From an uncultured Lachnospiraceae bacterium (GTDB lineage Bacteria > Bacillota > Clostridia > Lachnospirales > Lachnospiraceae), in the NCBI GenBank assembly GCA_947385425.1, contig CANDKY010000006.1, positions 1 to 62,765 on the forward strand: a stretch of 62,765 bases of DNA. The letters are read 5' to 3'. Numbering within the stretch: position 1 is the stretch's first letter; every line of letters begins with the position of its first letter. This document shows positions 37,531-45,191 of this stretch, piece by piece. Below the pieces are notes generated by a model, which made no database searches, had not been told where the DNA came from, and saw only the letters and a program-made list of their open reading frames with translations. Position numbers and translations under genes: made by a program.

Positions 37531-37745
37531 TTACAGTTCACTCACCAATGTCATTAATTTAAGCTTTTCGGGGTGCTGCAAACCATATATCTCAATCCAG
37601 ACCATTGAAAGACGCCGGCACTTAGGCACCGTATTTTGGTGCCTTAGTACCGTTGCGTCTGCCGTGAGCGGAAGCGCGTCTGGATGAGATATATGGTTTG
37701 TGGCACCACGGGAAGCTTAAGTTAATGACATTGGTTCACTCCCGC
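37531..37745. repeat. 190-bp hairpin element, GTTACAGTTCACT family
   Basis: Starts TTACAGTTCACTCACCAATG. Arms 37545-37564 and 37715-37734 pair, and the pairing continues inward (GCAAACCATATATCTCAATC with GATGAGATATATGGTTTG) to a CTTAGGCACC/GGTGCCTTAG apical hairpin. The rest of 37518-37884 has no gene. A matching left end occurs at 62698. Confidence 0.8.
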
Positions 37746-37884
37746 CCGGACTCATTTTACAGTTCCGGGCAATAACCGTTATGCTGCCGCGCGGTGGCGG
37801 CATAGCGGTTATTTCAATGTTTTTTATGCAATTCAGACATGAGAATTGCCTTTTCATGGAAAAAGAAGACATGCAAGGTATTTT

Positions 37885-39444
37885 TTATGTTATTTCTTCA
37901 ATGATACACCGATGTTCTTTCTTTCTGGTATCATAAACAAGGCCGACAGCGAGGATAGTTCCGGCTTTCTCCTTTTTCAGTTTTTCGCAGTATTCCTTGT
38001 CCTTAATCTGTGCAATGGCGGCTTCCGGGGTATCATCAGCTTTTAGTTCGAGTATAATTACGGGCATGTTTTTGTACAGTGGGTAAAAAATAAAATCAGC
38101 AAAGCCTTTGCCGCTTTTTTCTTCTCTTTCCACAGTGTATTTATTTCTTGCAGAGAGATATGCAAGTGTTACCACGCAGGACAGGCTGTTTTCGTCATTG
38201 TATTTTAAGACAGGGAGTTCGCTGTTATGGATATTGTGGAGAAGGGATGCCACAATATCCCCTTTCCTGTTTAAAGTTGCGTCCAGCACTTTGTCGGAAT
38301 TACGGACAAGTTCAGCTACGTAGCCGAAGCCGTCGTCTTTTAGCGCTTTTTGGTATTCCAGCATTAGTTCTCTGTTTGGTATTCTGATTTCACCGTCATG
38401 GTATGATAAAAGGCCGTAAATAATCATGGCGGAGTAAATTTCAGTCCTGTTTTCAGGCGTTTTCTGCCTGGCGGTATATTCTTCTTCGATATCCATCCGG
38501 ATAATGGTATTATTTACCATTTTAACAACATCATCGCGTACATCAGCGATATTGTATTTCAGGAAGAATAGTACTTCGTCCGTTTTGCCGCTTTTGGTCC
38601 GGTAACTCTGGCAGGCAGAATCTTCAAGCGCGCACACAACGGAACGGGGGTTATACAGGCGGGCGCCGTTCCTTGTCTGGTATCCGTTATACCAGTTGTT
38701 TATTTCATCCATAGCCAATGCGGACTGTTTTCCGCAGAGGGTTTTCACTTCGTTTTCTGTAAATCCGAAATATTCATCAAAAAACGGGGCTTTGAGCATA
38801 GTATAGTCCTGGAACATATTCAGTGCGGAACCGGTGCTGTATTTTTTTATGGGCAGAACCCCTGTCATGTAAGCCAGGGCGACATAGGGCTGATCTTTCA
38901 GCAGGTTTCTCAGAAATTCCAGGAAGTCGCCATGATGTTCGGGGAACAGTTCATGGCTGAATATATAATCCCATTCATCAATAAGGAAAATGAACCGGTT
39001 ATCCGTGGCGGCCAGTATATCCGGAAGGCTGTCGAATTCCCTGTTTTGAAGTCCGGGGTATGCTTCCAATATATCACGTTTTAACGAATTCCTGATAAGG
39101 CTGATATAGTCCTCATAGGTAGAGCCATTGTCGGATAAACGGTTCAGGCATAAATGGATGACGTCATATCGGTTCAGATGGGCGGTGTAAGTTTCGCTTT
39201 TGCTGATGTTCAGCCGGCTGAATATTTCCGAAGTATTATACGCACTGCAATAATAGGCTCCAAGCATGTTGAGCACTGAAGTTTTCCCGAAACGGCGGGG
39301 TTTGGTAATGCATACGTACTTTGAACTGGTACGGATGCGTTTGCTGATTTTTTCGATTAACGCAGATTTATCGATGAAGTATTGGCTGTCTAACAATTCC
39401 TGATATAAAATAAGGGCAGATTTGGTATTTAAGCATAAAGCCAT
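37885..39444 (-). CDS. AAA-ATPase-like / PD-(D/E)XK protein, intact
   Basis: A 519-residue protein. N-terminal P-loop region CITKPRRFGKTSVLNMLGAY (residues ~46-65), Walker B FIFLIDEWDYIFSHELF, sensor-like LAYMTGVLPIKKYSTGSALN, then C-terminal nuclease-like domain (KSGKGFADFIFYP, PVIILELKADDTPEAAIAQI with the D...ExK pattern). This is the only intact copy of three in the window; 22456-22998 is a fragment of the same subfamily, and 20525-22229 is a frameshifted cousin. A ribosome site AAGGAGG precedes the ATG on the minus strand. Role unknown. Confidence 0.9.
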   Translation of the reverse strand: MALCLNTKSALILYQELLDSQYFIDKSALIEKISKRIRTSSKYVCITKPRRFGKTSVLNMLGAYYCSAYNTSEIFSRLNISKSETYTAHLNRYDVIHLCLNRLSDNGSTYEDYISLIRNSLKRDILEAYPGLQNREFDSLPDILAATDNRFIFLIDEWDYIFSHELFPEHHGDFLEFLRNLLKDQPYVALAYMTGVLPIKKYSTGSALNMFQDYTMLKAPFFDEYFGFTENEVKTLCGKQSALAMDEINNWYNGYQTRNGARLYNPRSVVCALEDSACQSYRTKSGKTDEVLFFLKYNIADVRDDVVKMVNNTIIRMDIEEEYTARQKTPENRTEIYSAMIIYGLLSYHDGEIRIPNRELMLEYQKALKDDGFGYVAELVRNSDKVLDATLNRKGDIVASLLHNIHNSELPVLKYNDENSLSCVVTLAYLSARNKYTVEREEKSGKGFADFIFYPLYKNMPVIILELKADDTPEAAIAQIKDKEYCEKLKKEKAGTILAVGLVYDTRKKEHRCIIEEIT

Positions 39445-39542
39445 AGCGATCCTCCTTAAGAGTGCACCGGCACTCTTTTTTATTATACCGTCTGGTTCTT
39501 ATAATAACAAGAGGGATTGAATTTAGAATATTCATTTATAGT

Positions 39543-39600
39543 GTCGGAGGGGTCGAGTAGACTTGTCTCGTAAGAGGCAAGTCTACTCGACCGTCGGAGG
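39543..39600. mobile_element. 42-bp palindrome with exact 8-bp flanking direct repeats
   Basis: GGTCGAGTAGACTTG (39551-39565) pairs with CAAGTCTACTCGACC (39578-39592). GTCGGAGG immediately precedes (39543-39550) and immediately follows (39593-39600). This is what a small palindromic insertion with an 8-bp target duplication would leave. Confidence 0.7.
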
Positions 39601-39609
39601 CAATGGGAT

Positions 39610-39756
39610 TAAGAGCCTGTTTAAAATCTGCTTTTCGCCAGATGTGCACCACAGTTTGTGAGAGGTTTGCCCCGAATGAGGGGCAAAGATCTCGCAAAAT
39701 GGTGAACGGTTTCACCGTGTACAGATGGTGGAAATGAGATTTTAAACAGGCTCTAA
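39610..39756. mobile_element. MITE-like element, family 1 copy 3
   Basis: 141 bp (39613-39753) with inverted GAGCCTGTTTAAAATCT ends and flanking TAA (39610-39612 and 39754-39756). It is a close relative of 12474-12647 in the opposite orientation. No coding capacity. Confidence 0.82.
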
Positions 39757-40030
39757 GTTAAAGGTATGGATTCACAGGCTTGTAACGTCATCTCCTACAA
39801 AGATATCCTTTTGCGGTTGTGATTGCCTATAAACGTGGGTGTAATTTTGTTTTGTGCTTCCTTATGATGGAAGAGGGCGGTATAAAAGTACCAATATGAG
39901 CCTTTTCAGGATGTGGAATGCGGGAAATGGTATGTCTGGTGCGGATAACTGTAAAACGGCAAAATTATTTCTTCTGTGCGGTTGGTGCAGGAAAAAGGCA
40001 GGGCGTAGAAAGGCAGGCCGCGGGAAAGAC

Positions 40031-40138
40031 AGAGCAGGGGAAAGAGAAAGGATAAGGGAAAGAGGAAGAATAAAGGAAAAAGACAGAATAAGGGAAAGAG
40101 GCAGAACAAGGGAAAGAGACAGAATATAAGAAAGGAAG
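40031..40138 (+). repeat. 18-bp purine tandem repeats before the sortase-adhesin
   Basis: About six units of consensus AGAATAAGGGAAAGAGRC (for example 40067-40084, 40085-40102, 40103-40120, 40121-40138), almost purely purine on the plus strand. The last unit merges into the GGAAGAGGAC ribosome site of the gene at 40144. The rest of 39757-40030 has no recognisable gene. Confidence 0.85.
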
Positions 40139-40143
40139 AGGAC

Positions 40144-43100
40144 ATGAGAAACGGACAGAACGCAGGAATGAGACAGGGTGTAAGAAGGGGATCCAGCAAA
40201 AAGACAGAACGGCGCAGGGGAGTGGAAAGCGGCGGCAGGTATTCAGTATGGTGTGCCGGAGCCCGGGAGAGGCGGAGGGTGCAAAAAGAAGGAGTGGAAG
40301 GAAGCTGTGTTGGCGTCTTCCGTTTTGTCCTTGGCCTTGCACTGGGGGCGGGGGTTATGGAAGGGGGGCAGATGGAGTTGAGAGCCTCTGGTTATGAGGC
40401 CAGGATAGGGGATGATTATTACGGGAGCCTGGAGGAAGCTTTTGGTGATGCGGAGGAGGGGGATACGGTTTATGTCCTGAAGGATTGCAGCGTGTCGGAA
40501 ACTTTGGCGGTTAACGCGGAGGATGTTGTACTGATGAGCGGTGATGCGGAGAGTCCGGTTACTGTGAGCAGGGAGGGGGATTTTTCAGGGAAGGATTATT
40601 TCCTGGAAGGTACAGGGAATATTTTGGTAGCGGTAGACGGCGGGAGCCTGACAACGCGGGACATTATTCTGGACGGCGGGGCGGTTCTTGATGGGGAGTT
40701 TGGCAATTCCGGACAGGTATGGGACAGCCCTTTGGTGTATGTAAAGGGGACTTACCGGATGGAAAACGGGACGGTGCTGCAGAATAATTATAATACGGAC
40801 GGAAGCGAGGGAAACAGTGCGGCAAGGTTTGCCGGGGCAGTGCAGGTGATGGAGGGCGGAAGGTTTGATATGCGGGGAGGGCTTATCCGTAATTGCTATA
40901 CAAACGGTTCCGGCGGAGGCGTCCACGCACGGAACGGTTCGAGCGTGTCAATGGTATCCGGGAATATTTGGAATTGCTGCGGAATGACAGGGGGAGCGAT
41001 GGCTTTTTTCGGCTCGGCAGAGGTGTCCAATATGACATTATCGGGGAACTGTGCCAGAATGGGCGGAGCGGTGGAGATACATCATGAGGTGAGGATTTCG
41101 GGGTGTGTGGTGGAAAATAACCGGGCTTTTTTACGGGGCGGCGCGGTCGGGATTTCCGGGGATTATCCGGTTACGCTGGAAGGGTGTCTGATTACCGGGA
41201 ACAGCGCTGCAGAGGGAAGCGCCGTAAGCATATCGGACGCAGGCGGGAACAGCCGGCCGGTTTTGAGGGATTGCACAATTACGGGGAACCGTGTGCCGGG
41301 GGGTTATAACGGTGCGATCCACTATATGGGCAGGGCAGGTATGGTGTTGGACGGGGATATTGCCATGGAGGGTAATTTGGCAGCGGACGGGGCAGGGTGT
41401 GACATTTCCTTTGTGTACGCGGAGGCGGCCCCGGTTTCGTTGGGGGAAGGTTTCCGGAGTCCGTCTGTTTTTGCCCTGGGAGGGAGCGACAGGATCGTTT
41501 CGGGGAAATGGCTGATCGATGCTTCTTCCTGGGGGAAGGAGGCGGATGCGGGGCAGTTTGTATGGAGCGGGGATAATTACTGTACGGAGGCGAGGGACGG
41601 CGATATTTATCTGTCGGATGTCCCGGGAAGGTATATTCTCTTTTATGATGCTAATAATGGGGAAATTGATTTTTGCGAGGATCCGGAAAGGTATACCAGT
41701 GGAGAGCCTGCGGTGGCTGCGGGGTGGGGGACGATTTTTCCGGATGGGCATGGGAAAGAAGGATGCATTTTTACCGGCTGGAATACAAAAGCTGACGGGA
41801 CAGGGACGGATTATCGGGAAGGAGAGGAAATATATCTGACGGATAATCTCTGGCTGTATGCGATGTGGAAGGAAGGGCAAAAGGTTACGGTTACTTTTAT
41901 TTATAACGGGGGAAGCGGGGAAAAGGAGAGGGAGCAGGTTTTGTATGGTTCCCCGGTTGTATTGCCGGATGCGTCCCGGGAGGGATATGTGTTCCGGGGA
42001 TGGTATGAGGATGAGGGGTGCTCAGTTTTGGCAGGAGCACCCGGGGAGGATTATATACCAGGAAGGGATAGGCTGCTTTACGCCGGGTGGGTGCCGTCAG
42101 GGACAGAGGGCGGTAATGGTACGGGCGGTGAAGGGAGCGAGGAGAACGGAAATGAAGGTAATGTGGGAGGTGAGGGTAACGGAGGAAGCGAGGGGGAAGA
42201 TAACGGAGGAAGTGAAGGTAAGGATGAAGATGAAGGTAAGGGTGAAGATGAAGGTAAGGAAGAGGATGAAGGTAACGGAGAAGGTGAAAGTAAGGAAGAG
42301 GATGAAGGTAAGGGAGATGAAGGTAACAAAGGAAGTGAGGGTGAAGGAGAGAATGAAGGTGACGTAGGGGATGAAGGTAAGGGAGAGGATGAAGGTAACA
42401 AAGGAAGTGAGGGTGAAGGAGAGGATGAAGGTGACGTAGGGAATGAAGGTAAGGGAGAGGATGAGGGGAAGCCGGGAAATGAAGGTAACGAGCGTGAGGA
42501 AGAAGATGAGGAACAGAAAGACGGAGATGGTGAAGAGAATATAGAAAAGGGAGAAAGCAAAGGAGATGGAAGCAGCGAAGATGGTGGAAGGAACAGGGAT
42601 AGCAAGGGAGACGGGGGAAGTAAAAGGGATGGAGGAAAGGAAGAGGATAGGGGGAACAGGGAAGAGGAAAAAAGCAGAAGGAAGAAGGAAAACAATGAGT
42701 TAGGGGAAGCGCGGGAAAAGGATACGTTTATTCGGACAGGGCGTTTTCCGTTTTTGGATTTTTTTGCCCTGGCAGGGATGGGGAGTATTGTTTTTCTTCT
42801 GTTCTTCCGTATAAAGAAGATATACGGGGAAGCGGAAAGGGGTTGTTTAAGAAAAAAACGGCAGCCAAAGGATGTATCCGGATATGCGGAGCTGCACCGT
42901 GATGTTATGGCGGTTAGGGCCAGAGCGGGGAAAAAGGAAAGGATGGCATTATGGCTGTTTTGGGTTGGGATTGTTTTGCTTTTTATTTCACTTTCAGGTA
43001 TGGTAATTTTTTATCTTTGGGAAAAGGGGGAGGCGGAGCGGTATAGGGAAATAGCAAAAGCCTGCGTATTGTGCGGGGAAGGGTGCGCAGAAGAGGAAAC

Positions 43101-43725
43101 CGGAGTACAGGGGGGAGACGGGGAGAAGGGGATGGCAGCTTATGATTGGGAGGCGCTTTGCAGTGTGAATCCGGATACGGCGGGGTGGCTGTATTTGCCG
43201 GGTGGGCGGATTGATTTGCCGGTGGCAGGGGCTAAGGATAATGAATTTTACCTTTCCCATGATTTTACCGGGGCAGCGAGCCGTATAGGTTGCCTTTTTA
43301 TGGATAGGGATACGGACAGCGGGGATTTTAACAGGGTTATTTATGGCCATAATATGGGTACAGGTTCCGAAGCTATGTTTTCAACGCTGCTAAGATATGG
43401 GGAAGAGGAATATTTCCGGGAAAACAGGTTTTTGTATTTTGCGGATGTTTATGGGAACAGTTCCAGGTATGAGGTTATGGCGGTCATAAAATATGATGTG
43501 GGGGATGTGACGGAATGGGATTTCCGGGAAAGGAATTTCGGCAGTGCAAAAGATCGGGAAGCATGGATGGGTCAGATACAGGAGCGGGCGCTCTATTTCC
43601 GGCGGCCGGAAAGGGGAGTGGAAAGGATGATTACATTGTCGACCTGTGACAGGAGGGAATATGGGAGGGATGGAAGGTTTCTGGTGTTTGCCTCGGAAAG
43701 CCAGTCCGGTAAGGGAGGAGGTTAA
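40144..43725 (+). CDS. Surface adhesin fused to a class B sortase
   Basis: A continuous 1193-residue frame. Residues ~1-80: basic stretch and hydrophobic signal core (VGVFRFVLGLALGAGVM). ~85-440: right-handed beta-helix type repeats (GGAVxI...GCxITGNSA). ~497-578 and ~581-650: two InlB/Listeria-Bacteroides repeats (FTGWNTKADGTG, FRGWYEDEG). ~652-858: Glu/Gly/Lys/Asp stalk. 860-892: DTFIRTG, then a membrane helix, then RIKK, the layout of a cell-wall sorting signal. 935-959: second helix. ~1000-1193: class B sortase with His1069 (YGHNM), Cys1168 (LSTC) and Arg1178 (GRFLVFA). Helix pair topology puts both adhesin and sortase outside. A two-gene ancestor fused in frame is the simplest origin. 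No sequence break was seen, but I cannot exclude processing into two parts. Confidence 0.88.
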   Translation: MRNGQNAGMRQGVRRGSSKKTERRRGVESGGRYSVWCAGARERRRVQKEGVEGSCVGVFRFVLGLALGAGVMEGGQMELRASGYEARIGDDYYGSLEEAFGDAEEGDTVYVLKDCSVSETLAVNAEDVVLMSGDAESPVTVSREGDFSGKDYFLEGTGNILVAVDGGSLTTRDIILDGGAVLDGEFGNSGQVWDSPLVYVKGTYRMENGTVLQNNYNTDGSEGNSAARFAGAVQVMEGGRFDMRGGLIRNCYTNGSGGGVHARNGSSVSMVSGNIWNCCGMTGGAMAFFGSAEVSNMTLSGNCARMGGAVEIHHEVRISGCVVENNRAFLRGGAVGISGDYPVTLEGCLITGNSAAEGSAVSISDAGGNSRPVLRDCTITGNRVPGGYNGAIHYMGRAGMVLDGDIAMEGNLAADGAGCDISFVYAEAAPVSLGEGFRSPSVFALGGSDRIVSGKWLIDASSWGKEADAGQFVWSGDNYCTEARDGDIYLSDVPGRYILFYDANNGEIDFCEDPERYTSGEPAVAAGWGTIFPDGHGKEGCIFTGWNTKADGTGTDYREGEEIYLTDNLWLYAMWKEGQKVTVTFIYNGGSGEKEREQVLYGSPVVLPDASREGYVFRGWYEDEGCSVLAGAPGEDYIPGRDRLLYAGWVPSGTEGGNGTGGEGSEENGNEGNVGGEGNGGSEGEDNGGSEGKDEDEGKGEDEGKEEDEGNGEGESKEEDEGKGDEGNKGSEGEGENEGDVGDEGKGEDEGNKGSEGEGEDEGDVGNEGKGEDEGKPGNEGNEREEEDEEQKDGDGEENIEKGESKGDGSSEDGGRNRDSKGDGGSKRDGGKEEDRGNREEEKSRRKKENNELGEAREKDTFIRTGRFPFLDFFALAGMGSIVFLLFFRIKKIYGEAERGCLRKKRQPKDVSGYAELHRDVMAVRARAGKKERMALWLFWVGIVLLFISLSGMVIFYLWEKGEAERYREIAKACVLCGEGCAEEETGVQGGDGEKGMAAYDWEALCSVNPDTAGWLYLPGGRIDLPVAGAKDNEFYLSHDFTGAASRIGCLFMDRDTDSGDFNRVIYGHNMGTGSEAMFSTLLRYGEEEYFRENRFLYFADVYGNSSRYEVMAVIKYDVGDVTEWDFRERNFGSAKDREAWMGQIQERALYFRRPERGVERMITLSTCDRREYGRDGRFLVFASESQSGKGGG

Positions 43726-43764
43726 TTTGAGGGAATTTGAATGAATTTGGATGCTGATATGACA

Positions 43765-43806
43765 ATACCCCGGATTCCGGAAAATTCCGGAACCCGGGGT
43801 ATCGGG
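43765..43806. terminator. Bidirectional terminator between convergent genes
   Basis: 43765-43782 pairs with 43785-43802 (ATACCCCGG.TTCCGGAA arms) with one mismatch and a 2-base loop, followed by TCGGGTTTT. It serves the sortase-adhesin on one side and the DTP-repeat protein on the other. Confidence 0.88.
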
Positions 43807-43828
43807 TTTTATGGTTTAGCGCTATATT

Positions 43829-44665
43829 TTAGTATACGATGGAGAATGCGCCAAATACTTTTGTATTGATAGTGATTGACCTCGGGTCTGTATCGATGTC
43901 ATCCATAACAACGGTCTTGCCTGTCGGATCGATAACAAGGATAGAGAAGTTACGGTTTGCATTTACAAAACGTCCCGGGATACCGAATGCAACGGTAACA
44001 GGTTCGGAAGCTGTGGTAACTTTCGTTACAACACCTCTCTTGGTAATTGTGTACAGATCCATGTTCACGAAACCAGCTACGGTCTTGCCTGCTGCTGCAG
44101 CAGCGTTCTGGAGAGATGCCCTGGAAGCCTGGTCACGGTTGTCACAGATGTAGCTGCGTACGTTGGTTCCGGCCTGTACCTCTGCACTGCTCAAACCGAT
44201 TGCGGAAGCAAGGTTTGCCATAGGAGTGGTGATAGCTGTCCCTGTAACACTTGTAGCTGTGAAGATACCGCCAACAGTAGATGTTACGCGGCTGCTGCCA
44301 ATTACTACGGAAGCGCCTGCACGGGATGTAACTACAGCCGGAGCACTCGTTGTGTCATTGGAAGAACTGGATTCTTCGCTGGAAGAGCTTCCATTGTCAG
44401 AAACGGAGTTGTCCGGTGCATCAGGAGTATCCGGTGTGTCGGGAGTATCCGGCGTATCCGGTGTGTCGGGAGTATCCGGCGTATCCGGTGTGTCGGGAGT
44501 ATCCGGCGTGTCAGGCGTATCCGGGTTATTGTCTGATGGATCCTCATTACCAGAAGCATAAGCTACTGCATTACTTGCACCAGTAGCGTCTGTCAGCAAA
44601 ATCGGCACGCAAAGAGCAGCGCTGACCGCAATTGCCAACAATTTGTTAACAGTTTGTCTTTTCAT
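43829..44665 (-). CDS. Secreted protein with DTP repeats
   Basis: A 278-residue secreted protein; ATG 44665 follows AAAGGAGG and gives a clean signal peptide (MKRQTVNKLLAIAVSAALCV, cleavage near AYASG). Residues ~45-85 are about a dozen Pro-Asp-Thr repeats, then a Ser-rich spacer (SSSSEESSSS), and a C-terminal domain (SSAEVQAGTNVRSYICDNRD, VAFGIPGRFVNANRNFSILV) ending KVFGAFSIVY. No sorting signal. The repeats look like a wall-spanning stalk. A TTGACA-N17-TAAAAT promoter precedes. Function unknown; the pairing with a surface adhesin suggests an envelope protein. Confidence 0.85.
   Translation of the reverse strand: MKRQTVNKLLAIAVSAALCVPILLTDATGASNAVAYASGNEDPSDNNPDTPDTPDTPDTPDTPDTPDTPDTPDTPDTPDTPDAPDNSVSDNGSSSSEESSSSNDTTSAPAVVTSRAGASVVIGSSRVTSTVGGIFTATSVTGTAITTPMANLASAIGLSSAEVQAGTNVRSYICDNRDQASRASLQNAAAAAGKTVAGFVNMDLYTITKRGVVTKVTTASEPVTVAFGIPGRFVNANRNFSILVIDPTGKTVVMDDIDTDPRSITINTKVFGAFSIVY
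44400..44535 (-). repeat. Short tandem repeats encoding Pro-Asp-Thr
   Basis: Nine-base units (GTATCCGGC, GTGTCGGGA and variants on the plus strand) in a higher-order 27-base pattern. Expansion or loss would keep frame and change stalk length. Confidence 0.85.
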
Positions 44666-44723
44666 TGAAAAAGTCCTCCTTTGATAGTTGAAAATATGTA
44701 GATTAGTTATCTTACACCTAATC

Positions 44724-44752
44724 ATTTTATAGTTATTGGCGTATGATGTCAA
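44724..44752 (-). promoter_or_regulatory. Promoter of the DTP-repeat protein
   Basis: On the minus strand TTGACA (44752-44747), 17-base spacer, TAAAAT (44729-44724), about 60 bases before the ATG: a near-consensus strong promoter. Confidence 0.75.
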
Positions 44753-44864
44753 GTGGGAAAACTACAATTTTTATGGTTATCGTTTACAGATAATGTAATT
44801 TACGGGAGTTTTTTCCTATTTACGGAACCGTCATGCATTCCATACCCGGACAGGCGTAGCAGAA

Positions 44865-45099
44865 CTATAGGAACTGTATGTAAATAACCTGTGACAGTTG
44901 CGCCGGATTTTTCTCTGAGAATGCAAAATTACTACGTAATTACCCAAAATCGGGCGCATAGCGGGCTTTGCCCTAAGGGGGTATCAGAATGGTGGATTCC
45001 TTAGGGCTATGTAACTGATTTTGGGCAGTTACGTAGTAACTTGCTATCGGAGAAAAAGACCAGCAAATGGCATAGGTTATTTACATACAGTTCCATAGC
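44865..45099. repeat. ~230-bp imperfect palindrome upstream of the Rpn gene
   Basis: The ends at 44870-44890 and 45074-45094 are perfect 21-bp inverted copies (outer GGAACTGTATGTAAATAACC). Pairing continues inward through TTACTACGTAA and CCCAAAAT segments to CCCTAAGG/CCTTAGGG. No gene inside. Unlike the other palindromes it shares no obvious sequence with them. Confidence 0.8.
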
Positions 45100-45191
45100 T
45101 GGCGCAAACAGAAAAAACGGAATACAGCGGAATTCTTGAATATGGGGGAAAAAGATGATATGATAAAAACACAAAAGGAAGGGAAAGAGAT

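Noticed and set aside
39854-40129. A 91-codon Arg/Glu-rich frame
   Set aside because: Its second half is just the 18-bp purine repeats and its first half matches nothing; no ribosome site.
40031-40138. Possible CRISPR array (18-bp units)
   Set aside because: Units are contiguous with no spacers.
42078-42695. A 205-codon Ser/Pro-rich frame on the minus strand
   Set aside because: It is the mirror of the Glu/Gly/Lys stalk repeats of the sortase-adhesin; no start signal.
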